From Bradyrhizobium sp. SZCCT0153 (GTDB lineage: Bacteria; Pseudomonadota; Alphaproteobacteria; Rhizobiales; Xanthobacteraceae): 64,000 nucleotides of DNA. The position numbers and the translations under genes were made by a program. Location: contig NZ_JAFCKS010000001.1 in the NCBI RefSeq assembly GCF_018129995.1, forward strand, positions 1,027,001 through 1,091,000. The letters run 5' to 3'. Every line of letters begins with the position of its first letter. The stretch's first letter is position 1. Shown one piece after another: positions 18,297-27,771 of this stretch. The notes below the pieces were generated by a model. That model had not been told where the DNA came from. It ran no database searches and saw only the letters and a program-made list of their open reading frames with translations.

Positions 18297-19478
18297 TTAT
18301 CTCGTCAGAGTCTGAATGTTAACAGCCGAGTCCGTTCCGGCGATCATAAGCGAGAAGAACTTGATGAACTCTGTGCTGGGCGATTCCGACACCACGATCG
18401 CGTCGTGATCTCGAACTTGGAAGGAGTCGGCGAAGAACAACCCGTCGGGCTTGCTCCAGTCAAAGTTGTAGACGGTCGGAACCAAATCGCCGGGGAAGCG
18501 TTCGACGTCGATTCCGGCCGACTTGAGCAGATTGCGCGGCTCAAGACGAAGAACATAGACCGAAGGTGAATTGGCGCGAGCGCCGTCCAAGCCGCCAGCC
18601 TTCGCGATCGCCTCAGCCAACGACATCCTGTCGTTTTCGAAGGTGAATCTGCGATTGTTGGTGCCGCCGATGGAGCCGGGCGAGGGCGTCGATCCGAAGA
18701 CCATGAACACGCGCGGTTCACGGGACAGATAAACGACGTCGCCTGGCGCAAGGAATGCGTCCTCTTCCGGATGACGCACGATCGAACTCATCGTTTCGGT
18801 GTACGTCCGGCCGCCTCGCTTGACCCTGACCTTAGTTTCCCACGACGGGTATTTCGGGCCGCCCGCGCGCGCGATTGCGCCCATCACGCGAATCCCGCCC
18901 GGGTCGACCGGAAATCTGAGCGGCGCATTGACCTCGCCGAGCACGCTGATCTGGTTCCCGCGTTGCTCGACGACGGAGACGACGGCCTGCGGATCGATCG
19001 CGCGGTTCTTGATCCGCTCGCGAACGATGTCGGCAACCGCACGAGCGGTCAGCCCGGCGGCCTTGATCGTGCCCGCGTAAGGAACCGTGATGTTGCCGGA
19101 TTGGTCGACCTGCTGGCGAGGTATGTCCACGAAGTTACCAGGCCGGACGCTGGCCTCTCGCGGAATGAAGAGTCCGCCGGACTGGGCCTCGAACACGGTT
19201 ACAGTAACGATATCGCCGACGCCGATGGTGATGTCTTTGTAATTTCCGCCAGGCAAATTGCGAAAATTGCCGCTGACGTGATCGCTGATCGAGTTTGCCG
19301 CCTTCATGATCTGCGGGTCCACCGCCAGAAGCGCGTAAGGCACCGGCGGGCTGGGCGCGACCGTCAGCGCCGCATTTGAGACGACCGAAGCCCCGTTCGG
19401 CGCGTCCTGCGGCGTAAGCCCGCCGCACGCCGCCAAGCAAATGGCGGAGATGGCAAGCGCGGGAGAAACTTTGAACAT
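18297..19478 (-). CDS. Wza/GumB-like polysaccharide export lipoprotein
   Basis: A 393-residue outer-membrane export protein. From the ATG at 19478 it has a lipoprotein signal with lipobox LAAC at Cys18. A polysaccharide-export domain follows (DITIGVGDIVTVTVFE, then VPYAGTIKAAG). Two SLBB-like domains come next: one around VLGEVNAPLRFPV, and one around FTFENDRMSLAEAIAKAGG. A TTG lies 12 bases upstream in frame. It should form the outer-membrane channel working with the Wzc-like kinase at 34750-36963. Confidence 0.92.
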   Translation of the reverse strand: MFKVSPALAISAICLAACGGLTPQDAPNGASVVSNAALTVAPSPPVPYALLAVDPQIMKAANSISDHVSGNFRNLPGGNYKDITIGVGDIVTVTVFEAQSGGLFIPREASVRPGNFVDIPRQQVDQSGNITVPYAGTIKAAGLTARAVADIVRERIKNRAIDPQAVVSVVEQRGNQISVLGEVNAPLRFPVDPGGIRVMGAIARAGGPKYPSWETKVRVKRGGRTYTETMSSIVRHPEEDAFLAPGDVVYLSREPRVFMVFGSTPSPGSIGGTNNRRFTFENDRMSLAEAIAKAGGLDGARANSPSVYVLRLEPRNLLKSAGIDVERFPGDLVPTVYNFDWSKPDGLFFADSFQVRDHDAIVVSESPSTEFIKFFSLMIAGTDSAVNIQTLTR

Positions 19479-19615
19479 CGATACTAACAAACGCGCATCC
19501 TATCTCACACTTAGCCTGCTGAATTCTTAGCAGTCGCACCATTTGAGACCAAGTCTGGATCAGGTTGCAACGGACAATGAAAATCAGTGTTGCAATCCGG
19601 TCACGTCGCGTTTCG

Positions 19616-20752
19616 CTAGAAGACAAATTTCGACAGGTGCCTTGGCGACGTTGTGACCACCAGTGCGTAAACTTTGAGCAGTTCCTGATGCGTCCTCTCG
19701 ATGCGGAACATCGACACGAACCGATCGTAACCAGCCTCTCCCAGCGCTCGCAAATTCACCTGTGAGGCTCGCCTCAGTCCCGCCACAAGTGCCTGTGTTC
19801 CGGCAGGATCGCAGATCAACCCGGTGAGCCCGTCCTCGATGATTTCCGGCAGCGCGCCTGCGCGAAATGCCAGGATCGGCTTGTGCGCGCGCATTGCCTC
19901 CAGCGCGACGAATCCGAAGGCTTCCCACCGCGACGGGATCACGGCGATGTCTGTCAGGTCGAGCTGGGCCTCAATGTCCGTCCGCGCGAGCCAGCCCAGA
20001 AGGGTGACATTCGAAGGCATGGTGTGGTCGCCTTCCTCGTTGACGACCGCGGATCCGATCATTCGGACGTCAATAGACGTCTCGAGCTGCCTCGCCGCCT
20101 CGATCAGGAAGTCATATCCCTTCTGGCGATCAAGGCGTCCAATGAACAATACCTTCAGCTTTGATGTGTTCCAGCTGGCATCATCGCGACTGAAATTTGG
20201 GCGCTCGTTTCGCATTCCGCTCAGGACGAGGCTGAGCTTCTTCTCCGGGATACCGGCGTCGCGAGCTGCCGAGTACTCGTTTTGCGAGATACAGATGATT
20301 TTGTCGGTGACCTTGGCGAGCAACCGCTCCGCCACTTTGGCGACGGCGTTGCTGAAGCGCGACGTCTCGCGCGAGAAGGCCCAGCCATGCGAGCAGTAAA
20401 CGATGGCAGGACGATTGCGCATGAAAACGAACGCCGTTCGCACGATCAGGCCGGCGAGTGTCGAGTGAACGTGCACGATGTCCGGTTTGGCAACCTGCAC
20501 TTGCCGCATCGTCTCAAGAGCCAGCCTCATCAGGCTGGGCAAGTTCCGCCCTGAGCGGTCAAAGGCGACGATATTGGAATTCGCAATTCCGATCAGGTCG
20601 GCCCGGTGATCCGACGGAACGATATAGCACACGTTTTCCTTGCCGAAAGTCTGGCACTGAAGCGCGTGCAATTCGGTGAAATAGGTCGCGATCCCACCGC
20701 GAATAGTCTCGGCAACGTGGATGATCTTAAGCCGAGGGGAATCAGGCGTCAT
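19616..20752 (-). CDS. Glycosyltransferase family 4
   Basis: A 378-residue GT4 enzyme starting MTPDSPRLKIIHVAE, with GGIATYF as the N-domain glycine motif. Further motifs are HSTLAGLIVRTAF, KVLFIGRLDRQKGYDFLIEA at the domain junction, and the donor motif PSRWEAFGFVALEAMRAHKP. The ATG at 20752 fits the family start. It lies 137 bases upstream of the export lipoprotein gene on the same strand, so the two may be one transcript. Confidence 0.92.
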   Translation of the reverse strand: MTPDSPRLKIIHVAETIRGGIATYFTELHALQCQTFGKENVCYIVPSDHRADLIGIANSNIVAFDRSGRNLPSLMRLALETMRQVQVAKPDIVHVHSTLAGLIVRTAFVFMRNRPAIVYCSHGWAFSRETSRFSNAVAKVAERLLAKVTDKIICISQNEYSAARDAGIPEKKLSLVLSGMRNERPNFSRDDASWNTSKLKVLFIGRLDRQKGYDFLIEAARQLETSIDVRMIGSAVVNEEGDHTMPSNVTLLGWLARTDIEAQLDLTDIAVIPSRWEAFGFVALEAMRAHKPILAFRAGALPEIIEDGLTGLICDPAGTQALVAGLRRASQVNLRALGEAGYDRFVSMFRIERTHQELLKVYALVVTTSPRHLSKFVF

Positions 20753-21154
20753 TCGAAAATTGGCTTGATGGAGACATATGCGACCCACACAACAAACACC
20801 CGGTCTTCAACGATATTCCTGCTTCGGTTTTGAGCAAGCCCGGTACAGGCTGAGATACATTCGCTGACAGACTTAACCAAAACGAGCTTTGTGGCAATTC
20901 AGCGCCCCCACTAAATTTTGCGGGTGCGATTTCCTGGTCCGCCCTTTGCTGGTCTCTGGACTGCACACACAAACACCAGCTCAGCCTCGAATGGTAGCGC
21001 CATCCGATCTGCCGCTCAGCCGCCAATGTCTATATTTCCGCCCAAGCGATTGCAACGCGAATATCTAACGTCGCTCCGCGCGCTTGCTTGGCGCGCGGAG
21101 TGCAAGAAGAACGGCGAGTGCTGATCGCGAGGCAGCCTGCGCGGGCGTTGCACC
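20753..21154. other. 402-base spacer, promoter of GT4 gene, one hairpin
   Basis: No credible gene is seen. The right side holds the hairpin at 21074-21100. The left side must contain the promoter of the leftward glycosyltransferase gene. Base composition is mixed, with a less GC-rich middle. Confidence 0.5.
21074..21100. terminator. GC-rich hairpin after the repeat-protein gene
   Basis: A perfect 10-base stem CTCCGCGCGC / GCGCGCGGAG with a 7-base loop begins 55 bases past the stop of the 1121-residue protein gene. It is a likely transcription terminator for that leftward gene. No strong T-run is present. Confidence 0.45.
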
Positions 21155-24100
21155 CTACACGAGCAGGAAATTGTCGTGCGTTAGGGTGGTCGAATTGACA
21201 TGCGCGAGCAGAATCGAAGCACCATCTCCCAGGTGAACAATCGCGTCCGCTCCCGTCTGGGTGACGTTCAGGTGAGCGAAGTCGGCCGCGAGCGATTTGG
21301 ATATCTGGATGACGTCGTGGTTCGCGGAGGCGCCCGCGTGAAAACCGGAGATTTGATCGTTGCCGTGGCTGAAGACAAAAGTCGTCGAACCGGCCGCCGT
21401 GAACAGGTCGTTGCCGTTGCCGCCCCTCAGCGTTACGCCCGCCGCGTTCGCCGTCTCGACGTGTGTGCCGTCGGTTTTGAGCAGATCCGTCTTCTGCAAG
21501 ACTCCTGCGGGGCTGTAGGTCTTGTCCTGCGCGCCGGACGAGAGGAAGGTATAGATGTCCTTCACGCCGCTGCTCTGGGTTACGACTTTGGATGCCATCA
21601 GTCCCTTTGCGTCGTAGTAAGTCGCGGTCGAGCTGCCGTCCGAGCCGGTCGCAAGCGTGTAGTCGAGCGTACCGTCGGCGTGGGTGCGGGTCGCCGAGTT
21701 CAGCTTGCCGGCAGGATCGACGTGCTGAACGATGTTGACGTATGACTGGCCGACGATGCCGTAGGCATAGTTGTCCTGGCTGTGATCCGCGTGCAATACA
21801 TACATCTTGGTCTTCACGCCGTCCGTGAAGAGAGACGTTGAGGTGGATCCGTCCGCGTTCTTGACGCTCTCCCGAGTGATCGACCCCGCGGCGTCGAACA
21901 GATCGTTGACCGACGATCCATCCGTGTGATGCACCGTCTGCGCCAGCTTCGTGCCGTGAGCGTCGTACTGCGTGCTGGTCTTCGTCCCATGGGCGTCGAC
22001 GACCTGGGTGTACTCCAGGGTTCCATCCGCATGCGTGCGGACGATGGACGTCAATTGGCCCGATGCGCTGACGTGCTGGACGATGTTTTCGTAGGATTGA
22101 CCTACGACATTGAACGCGTAATTGTCCTGACTGTGATCGGCGTTCGTGACGTACATTTTCGTCTTGATGCCGCCCCTGAACAGCGAAGTCGTGCTCGCGC
22201 CGCCCGCGACGACCACAGTTTCATTCAAGAGAGCTCCGACCGAGTCGAAATTGTCGGTGGTCGTGACGCCGCCTGCCATTGCGACTTTCTGTGCGTAGCT
22301 GCCATCGGCATGCAGCCGCTCGAACAGCACAAGGTGACCCGCCGCGTCGAAGCCGCTGTGTTCCGTCACATAAGCCTTTTGCTTGATGTTCAGCGCGTAG
22401 ATGTCCTTCGTCCCGTCGGGACGCGAGATCGACTGGGCGATTTTCACGCCCTTGGCATCGAAGCTGGTCGACGTCGCCGTGCCGTCGGCGCTGCGCGTCT
22501 CGGTGTAGTCCAGGGTTCCGTCGGCGTGGGTTCTGACGACGGACGTGACGACGCCGCTGGCGTTCACGTGCAGAACCTCGGCGACGTGGCTCTTCCCGAC
22601 GATGTTGTAGAGGAAATTGTCGTTCGAGCGGTCGGTATGGGTGACGAACATTGCCGTCTTGACGCCCGAAGTGAAGAGCGTGGTGCTCGTCGAGCCGTCA
22701 GCGTTGGTCTTGGTTTCCGACACGAGCGCGCCGGCCGGGTTGTAATGATCGTCGATCGCGCTTCCGTCCGCGCTGATATAGGTCTTTCCGGTGAGGGCGC
22801 CCGAGGCGGATTTGTGAGTCACCTCGGTGACATATGATTTGCCTGTGATTCCATAGACGAACACGTCCTTCGACTTGTCGCTATGGGTGACCGTCATCGA
22901 CGTCTTGACCCCGTTCGCGTAGGACGAGGAGGCGGTTGATCCGTCGGCGTAGGTCACGAGGTCGTAGACCGTGAGGCCGGCCTGATAGGCCGTTTGCTCG
23001 GTCGACGTGAGCGCACCGGTCGAATCGTAGTTCTTGGTGAGGCTCCAGGTTGACGTCGAGGTGGTCACCGCGAACGAATAGCCGCCCTTGATCGTCGAAA
23101 GCACGTTGCCATAGTGCGAGATCATGTAGTCCATCGTCGCTTTCGTCGACACGGCAAGAACATGAGTGTCGGTCAGCGTGATGGACTTGACGGTTCCGGC
23201 GGCATTGAGGTCGGACAAATCGGCCACGATTTCGGCTGCGGTGCCGGTGACATTGGTCACGGCCGGCTGCGTCACCGAGGTGGCGGGGGCGTCGATCTCG
23301 ATGATGAGCGGATGGTCGCTCACGGGCACGGTGAAATCCTGGACGTTCGTATAGCTCGCGATCGGCTTCGTGGTGTTCAGCGGATCGTAGATCGTGACGG
23401 TTTTGTGCACGCTGTTCAGATGAACATGAGCCCGCTTTGTCGGGTTTGCGATTTCGACGTCCTTCGCGTCGTTCCAGAGCTGCGGTTCGGCCCAAGCCAC
23501 CAGATCGTAGGCCCCATTGCTCTTGCCGAGAACCATGCTGCTGCCCGTTGAGGGCAGGTTCTCGATCGTGTAGCCGAGCGACTTTGTCGGCGTGTGGCCG
23601 CCTGCACCATCGTCAGCAAGGAGTGTCGTCAGATTGTGGATTGCGGTCGCGGCCAGCTTCGGGGTGCCGTCCGCATTGAAGAGGCCGAACTTGCCTTCGG
23701 GGTCGGAGCTGCTGCCGTGGTCGAGCAACTCGTAGAGATACGTTGTGGTGACCCCATCCTTGAAGGCATCGACGAGTGAATTGAGAATGGACTTTGCCTG
23801 CACCAGTTGGTCGACGCCGAGGCCCGAATAGCTTGCCAGGGTGGTGTAGCCCGTCTCGGTAATGACCGAAGGGTTGTTGGGAGAGCTGGTTGAAGCGAGG
23901 TCGACGGCGTACTTGATGCCGTAGTTTTCGGGCGTAGTCGTCGCGACGTAGGCGTGGGACGACGAATAGTCCGAATATTTCGAGAGATCGCCAAGCCGAG
24001 CGTAGCCGCTCACGTCGTTCAGTCCCAGCGTCATGTTGTAGACCGCGACGTCGCTGAGATGTGCGTCGGCCTTGATGGCCGTGTACAGATCCTTCTGAAA

Positions 24101-24520
24101 TTGCGCGGCAGCTTGCAGGGAGGAGCTGCCGTGGTAGGTGAAGGCTTGGATATTGGCCTCGTTGAGACCCTCGATCGCGATGACTCTGTTCGGATACGCT
24201 GCGACGAAACCGTCGAGGGAAGCGAGGAACTGGGCAATGCCAGCCGCACCGGATGCCGGCAGGTCGGACGTCACGACAAAGTCGAACTTCACGCCGGCAG
24301 CCGCAAGCGCATCGATCACCGGGATTGCCGACGGATCGGTTGGCAGGGAATCGCGGATCGTCGTGACGCCGAGATAGCGCAGGTCGTCGATCATGAGACT
24401 CGAGTTGGCGTAGCTTCCCCAGGAAGATGCGGCCGAGTAGGCGGCATGGGCGTTGACTGCGATCGAATCGACGAATGCATGCGCGGAAGGGACGGCGGAT
24501 GATGTGCTTGTCGTCGTCAT
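21155..24520 (-). CDS. Secreted repeat protein with GH-A-like domain and RTX-like end
   Basis: An 1121-residue protein in three parts. Residues 15-345 look like a clan GH-A hydrolase domain, with acid/base Glu121 in EGLNEAN and nucleophile Glu222 in VITETGY. Residues about 440-1000 hold a repeat of about 82 residues. Its clearest copies start near 538, 620, 785 and 902, with weaker ones near 699 and 982. Each reads like KTxMxVTHxDxSxDNxxY, then VGQSY and HADGTLDYT. Residues 1032-1121 hold one RTX-type GGNGNDLF nonapeptide, then FSHGNDQISGF and a hydrophobic end. No N-terminal signal peptide is present, so type I secretion is likely. No type I secretion genes lie in this window. Confidence 0.85.
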   Translation of the reverse strand: MTTTSTSSAVPSAHAFVDSIAVNAHAAYSAASSWGSYANSSLMIDDLRYLGVTTIRDSLPTDPSAIPVIDALAAAGVKFDFVVTSDLPASGAAGIAQFLASLDGFVAAYPNRVIAIEGLNEANIQAFTYHGSSSLQAAAQFQKDLYTAIKADAHLSDVAVYNMTLGLNDVSGYARLGDLSKYSDYSSSHAYVATTTPENYGIKYAVDLASTSSPNNPSVITETGYTTLASYSGLGVDQLVQAKSILNSLVDAFKDGVTTTYLYELLDHGSSSDPEGKFGLFNADGTPKLAATAIHNLTTLLADDGAGGHTPTKSLGYTIENLPSTGSSMVLGKSNGAYDLVAWAEPQLWNDAKDVEIANPTKRAHVHLNSVHKTVTIYDPLNTTKPIASYTNVQDFTVPVSDHPLIIEIDAPATSVTQPAVTNVTGTAAEIVADLSDLNAAGTVKSITLTDTHVLAVSTKATMDYMISHYGNVLSTIKGGYSFAVTTSTSTWSLTKNYDSTGALTSTEQTAYQAGLTVYDLVTYADGSTASSSYANGVKTSMTVTHSDKSKDVFVYGITGKSYVTEVTHKSASGALTGKTYISADGSAIDDHYNPAGALVSETKTNADGSTSTTLFTSGVKTAMFVTHTDRSNDNFLYNIVGKSHVAEVLHVNASGVVTSVVRTHADGTLDYTETRSADGTATSTSFDAKGVKIAQSISRPDGTKDIYALNIKQKAYVTEHSGFDAAGHLVLFERLHADGSYAQKVAMAGGVTTTDNFDSVGALLNETVVVAGGASTTSLFRGGIKTKMYVTNADHSQDNYAFNVVGQSYENIVQHVSASGQLTSIVRTHADGTLEYTQVVDAHGTKTSTQYDAHGTKLAQTVHHTDGSSVNDLFDAAGSITRESVKNADGSTSTSLFTDGVKTKMYVLHADHSQDNYAYGIVGQSYVNIVQHVDPAGKLNSATRTHADGTLDYTLATGSDGSSTATYYDAKGLMASKVVTQSSGVKDIYTFLSSGAQDKTYSPAGVLQKTDLLKTDGTHVETANAAGVTLRGGNGNDLFTAAGSTTFVFSHGNDQISGFHAGASANHDVIQISKSLAADFAHLNVTQTGADAIVHLGDGASILLAHVNSTTLTHDNFLLV

Positions 24521-25244
24521 GAAGAGATTCCGAGTTGGAGAGTTTCACTCATCTCTGTCATGCAACTTGGAAGTTTTCGTGTTTGAAGATGGTAAAAAGA
24601 GTTTCGTCACAGTGTTCCCAATGAGGTCGATGATCGCGCAAGCGCCGCGGATCGCGTACGCGTGCGCGAGGTTCCGCAAAATGGGTCTGCTCATTTTCGA
24701 TGCCATCGGGCACGAAAACGAGTCCGTCCCCGTGTTCTCACGGGCAACGAAGATGCGATCTCCGATGAGAAAGTTGGCAGATGCTTCGTTCGTAATCAGC
24801 CGACGTCCGGCGTCGCACGGATTTGCGTGAATCGTAAATCCGATTCCGGCCGTCAGGTGTTCAAGCGTTGTTAGCCAGATGTTTATCGTGTGCTCGAGTT
24901 GCCGTTGGCGTGAAAGAGTGCAGATCGGTCCGGATGGTTGCGGCTTCTCGCTTGCACGACGGCGAAGCAGCGCGCGACTTTCGCGTTATCGATCTGCTTA
25001 CGGGCGGGCTCGCCTGGGCGCATGAAGTTCCGGGGCGGTCTGACTTTGAGTCTTTGTTGCAGTTCGTTGGACGGTTCACGGTGCCATACGATCCTTGCGG
25101 TATCGGATATCGACTGCCAAGCGCAGCTGCCGAGAGGCTGCGCGAGCCCAGCCCCGATATTGGCCGCTTGGAAAGGCCGTGGAACTTGCTACATCATGGT
25201 CGGCGGAGCCGGTCGCAAGCATCGGTTAAGAGGCGTCCAGCAGG
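24521..25244. other. 724-base spacer without a credible gene
   Basis: Short ORFs occur on both strands, but none has a ribosome-binding site with family-like sequence. The spacer must hold the promoter of the leftward 1121-residue protein gene and of the rightward acetyltransferase gene. A 7-base dyad CGGATTT-N11-AAATCCG lies at 24818-24842. Confidence 0.45.
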
Positions 25245-25247
25245 GTG

Positions 25248-25817
25248 ATGATGAGCATGTGGAGACAGGATCTTCAGCGAAACGCAGCACGTAATGGTCT
25301 GACTGGCGCCCTGATCGCTTTCGTCACGTCACCCGGCTTCGCTCTTGTGTCGCGTGCAAGGCTTGCGTCCTGGCTGGACGACCGGGGCAAAGGGGGCAGG
25401 GCTCTTTCGCGGCTCGTCTGGCGGTCTACCGTCAGGAATTACGGATGCTATGTTGCCCCTGCCGCGCGCCTCGGCGCCGGCCTCTGCCTGCCGCATCCGG
25501 TCGGAATCGTGATCGGCGAAGGTAGCGTGATCGGAAACGACGTGACGATCTACCAAGGCGTCACGCTAGGCAGGGCTTCGCACGACGTCGACGCCTATCC
25601 TTCGATAGACGATGGTGCGGTGATCTACGCTGGCGCAACATTGCTGGGCCGGATCAGAATCGGACGCAACGCGGTCGTCGCGGCGCATTCGGTGGTTCTG
25701 TCTGACGTGCCGGACTTTGCCACGGTCGTGGGGGCGCCCGCGAGGATCGTCGGCACTGTCAGGCCGGAAAGCCCGTTGTTGACGGCGGATATGAATCGGG
25801 CGACTTCGTCGCGCTAA
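25248..25817 (+). CDS. Left-handed beta-helix acetyltransferase 1 (CysE-like)
   Basis: A 189-residue hexapeptide-repeat acyltransferase resembling serine O-acetyltransferase and polysaccharide O-acetyltransferases. The helix part shows LPHPVGIVIGEG, VTIYQGVTLG and VVGAPARIVG, the usual acetyl-CoA loop region. GTG, ATG, ATG and a further ATG follow closely at 25245-25259, so the exact start is uncertain. The convergent gene on the other strand is a second enzyme of this fold, and the stops overlap by four bases. In this locus it probably acetylates the polymer or its precursor; serine is a less likely substrate. Confidence 0.85.
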   Translation: MMSMWRQDLQRNAARNGLTGALIAFVTSPGFALVSRARLASWLDDRGKGGRALSRLVWRSTVRNYGCYVAPAARLGAGLCLPHPVGIVIGEGSVIGNDVTIYQGVTLGRASHDVDAYPSIDDGAVIYAGATLLGRIRIGRNAVVAAHSVVLSDVPDFATVVGAPARIVGTVRPESPLLTADMNRATSSR

Positions 25818-26410
25818 GCCACTTCGGATGCCAGACCTTGCAGCCCGTCCAGGGACTTCGGCGAAGCGTCGGAGCGCGGCAAAATCTTCGCAGGGGCACC
25901 TACCGCCACGGAATTCGGCGGCACGTCCTTGAGCACGACGGCGTTTGCGCCGATCATTGAATTGCTGCCTACGGTGATGCTCCCGAGGACGACACAGCCT
26001 GCCATCAGGGAAGCTCCGTCCTCGATCCGCGGCCGGCCCCGATCGGTGTGGTCTTTTCGACCAATTGTGATGTGCTGCAATAACGTCACGCGCTTTCCGA
26101 TATCACTGGCACCCACGACGATTCCGTACGGATGCGGAACATAAAGGCCGCCGTCGACGCTCGCCGCCAGAGCAATTTCCGAGCCGAACAGCAGGCATGT
26201 GAACCACCAGACGATGCGGCGAAGAATCCGGCCGACGAGCGGTACCCGGAAGAGTACCTCCTGTATGCGCCAGGCAAAGACGAACTGGAAGCCTGGCGTC
26301 AGCAACAGCATGCGTGCAACGAATGCAAAGCCTACCGAGGTGTGTTCGCGCGAGGCGTAATGAGCAAGATCCTCTTTGATCTTGTCGATGATCTTCATCT
26401 TCTCTGTCAT
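25814..26410 (-). CDS. Left-handed beta-helix acetyltransferase 2
   Basis: A 198-residue hexapeptide acyltransferase of the serine acetyltransferase-like class. Motifs are YVPHPYGIVVGAS, RVTLLQHITIG and VAVGAPAKIL. The start at 26410 is preferred because GGAG lies eight bases upstream. An earlier ATG at 26497 overlaps the flippase stop by four bases (ATGA) and would give 227 residues. The gene directly follows the Wzx-like flippase on the same strand. Its expected role is O-acetylation of the exopolysaccharide, inferred from position. Confidence 0.82.
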   Translation of the reverse strand: MTEKMKIIDKIKEDLAHYASREHTSVGFAFVARMLLLTPGFQFVFAWRIQEVLFRVPLVGRILRRIVWWFTCLLFGSEIALAASVDGGLYVPHPYGIVVGASDIGKRVTLLQHITIGRKDHTDRGRPRIEDGASLMAGCVVLGSITVGSNSMIGANAVVLKDVPPNSVAVGAPAKILPRSDASPKSLDGLQGLASEVA

Positions 26411-26493
26411 GAACGTGAGCTCCGCAACGTCGGCTGGGCGCTGGCTAGATCCAAACGGCCTCGATGGGTCGGCAGGGCGACCTTCATTTCCAC

Positions 26494-27771
26494 TCATCCG
26501 CTGTTGTCGGGAGAGGACGATGCGCCGGTCGAGCGAAGCGCCCCTGCCAAGAACCACGCGCGCATGAGCAACAGGATAACCGCGGTCAGGAAAATTGCAA
26601 TTCCTGCGCCGAGGAGGCCGAGAGTTACAATGCCGACGCAGGTCATTGCGGTCGAAAGACAGACCCCGATCGTGTTGATGGCAGCGTAGGACGCATCCTT
26701 TCTCGTGCTCAAGAGCCCGACATTACCCAGATCTGAGCATGAGCGCAGCACGGCTGCCGCAAGCAGCAGCAGGAACAAGCCGCGATGTTCGCTCAGTCCC
26801 TCCATGGCCATGTAGCGCAGCGCCACTTCGCTCGCCGCGAAAATGGCCACGGCCATTCCCGTGGAAATCGAGATGACCTTGTAGAATTCACCGCGAAGGG
26901 CTTCGCGCCATGCCTCGCGATTCCCGCTCGAATAGGTCGTCACGAGAACCGGCAGGGCAGTTTGAACGACGGCAGTCGATACCAGCGTCTGCAGCGAATT
27001 GCTGAGCGACCAGAAGAACGTATAGATTCCTGTCGCCGAGAGTCCGAGAAAGAAGCTTACGATGTAGCGGTCGAGATACATGAGCCCGACGAGGCTGACA
27101 TCGCTCACATAGATGTGCCAGGATTTCCTGAGGCGGTTGGTGATCCAATCGAAGTCGACTTCCCGCGACAGCACGCCACTGAGTTTCCACTTTCTTGCCA
27201 TGATGCAAAGCGCAACGAGGGCAAAAACGTTCGAGACGATCCATGCGCACAGCACCGTTTCTATCGAGCGCAGTTGCGGAAACAACAGGCCGAGGCCGAT
27301 GACAAAGGGAATCCAGACGGCGGAACGAAGCAGAACGAGCACATTGGCTTCGAGCGCCTTGTCGAGGCCGATCAACGGCAGGTGCAAATCGAGCCCGATC
27401 GTTTCGAGCCACACCAGGACGGCGATCAGCGCGTAAAGGAGGCTGATCGTGCGGTGCAGGTAGAGCGACAGTAATAGCGCCAGGATCGTAGCCAGACTCA
27501 GCGAAGCGAATGTGACGAACAAGCGATTCCGGACTCGAATTGCCGCTTCGGCCGGGGACAATCCCACGACCTCGCGCGCCACGAAATAATTCAGGCCCCA
27601 GCCGATCACCGCCGGAGCGAGGCCTGTGACACCGACCGTCAGCCCATAAACACCTGCCGCGTCGTAGCCCAGATATTTGATGACGTAGAACGAAAGCAGG
27701 AATCGTAGCCCTAGCGTCGCCGATCGAATGAGTACATTCGCGAAGGCAACCAGCTTCTGGGGGACTTGCAT
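26494..27771 (-). CDS. Wzx-like repeat-unit flippase
   Basis: A 425-residue polytopic inner-membrane protein of the polysaccharide transporter/MVF superfamily with about twelve predicted helices. It has charged loops at KWKLSGVLSREVDFDW and the characteristic mid-protein segment YVSDVSLVGLMYLDRYIVSFFLG. It should flip the undecaprenyl-linked repeat unit to the periplasm. The start ATG at 27771 begins directly with the first amphipathic helix. It is the first gene of a short leftward operon with the acetyltransferase. Confidence 0.88.
   Translation of the reverse strand: MQVPQKLVAFANVLIRSATLGLRFLLSFYVIKYLGYDAAGVYGLTVGVTGLAPAVIGWGLNYFVAREVVGLSPAEAAIRVRNRLFVTFASLSLATILALLLSLYLHRTISLLYALIAVLVWLETIGLDLHLPLIGLDKALEANVLVLLRSAVWIPFVIGLGLLFPQLRSIETVLCAWIVSNVFALVALCIMARKWKLSGVLSREVDFDWITNRLRKSWHIYVSDVSLVGLMYLDRYIVSFFLGLSATGIYTFFWSLSNSLQTLVSTAVVQTALPVLVTTYSSGNREAWREALRGEFYKVISISTGMAVAIFAASEVALRYMAMEGLSEHRGLFLLLLAAAVLRSCSDLGNVGLLSTRKDASYAAINTIGVCLSTAMTCVGIVTLGLLGAGIAIFLTAVILLLMRAWFLAGALRSTGASSSPDNSG

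Noticed and set aside
24868..25248. A 126-residue plus-strand frame in the large spacer.
   Set aside because: No ribosome-binding site and no family-like sequence. The spacer is more likely regulatory, though I cannot exclude a decayed gene.
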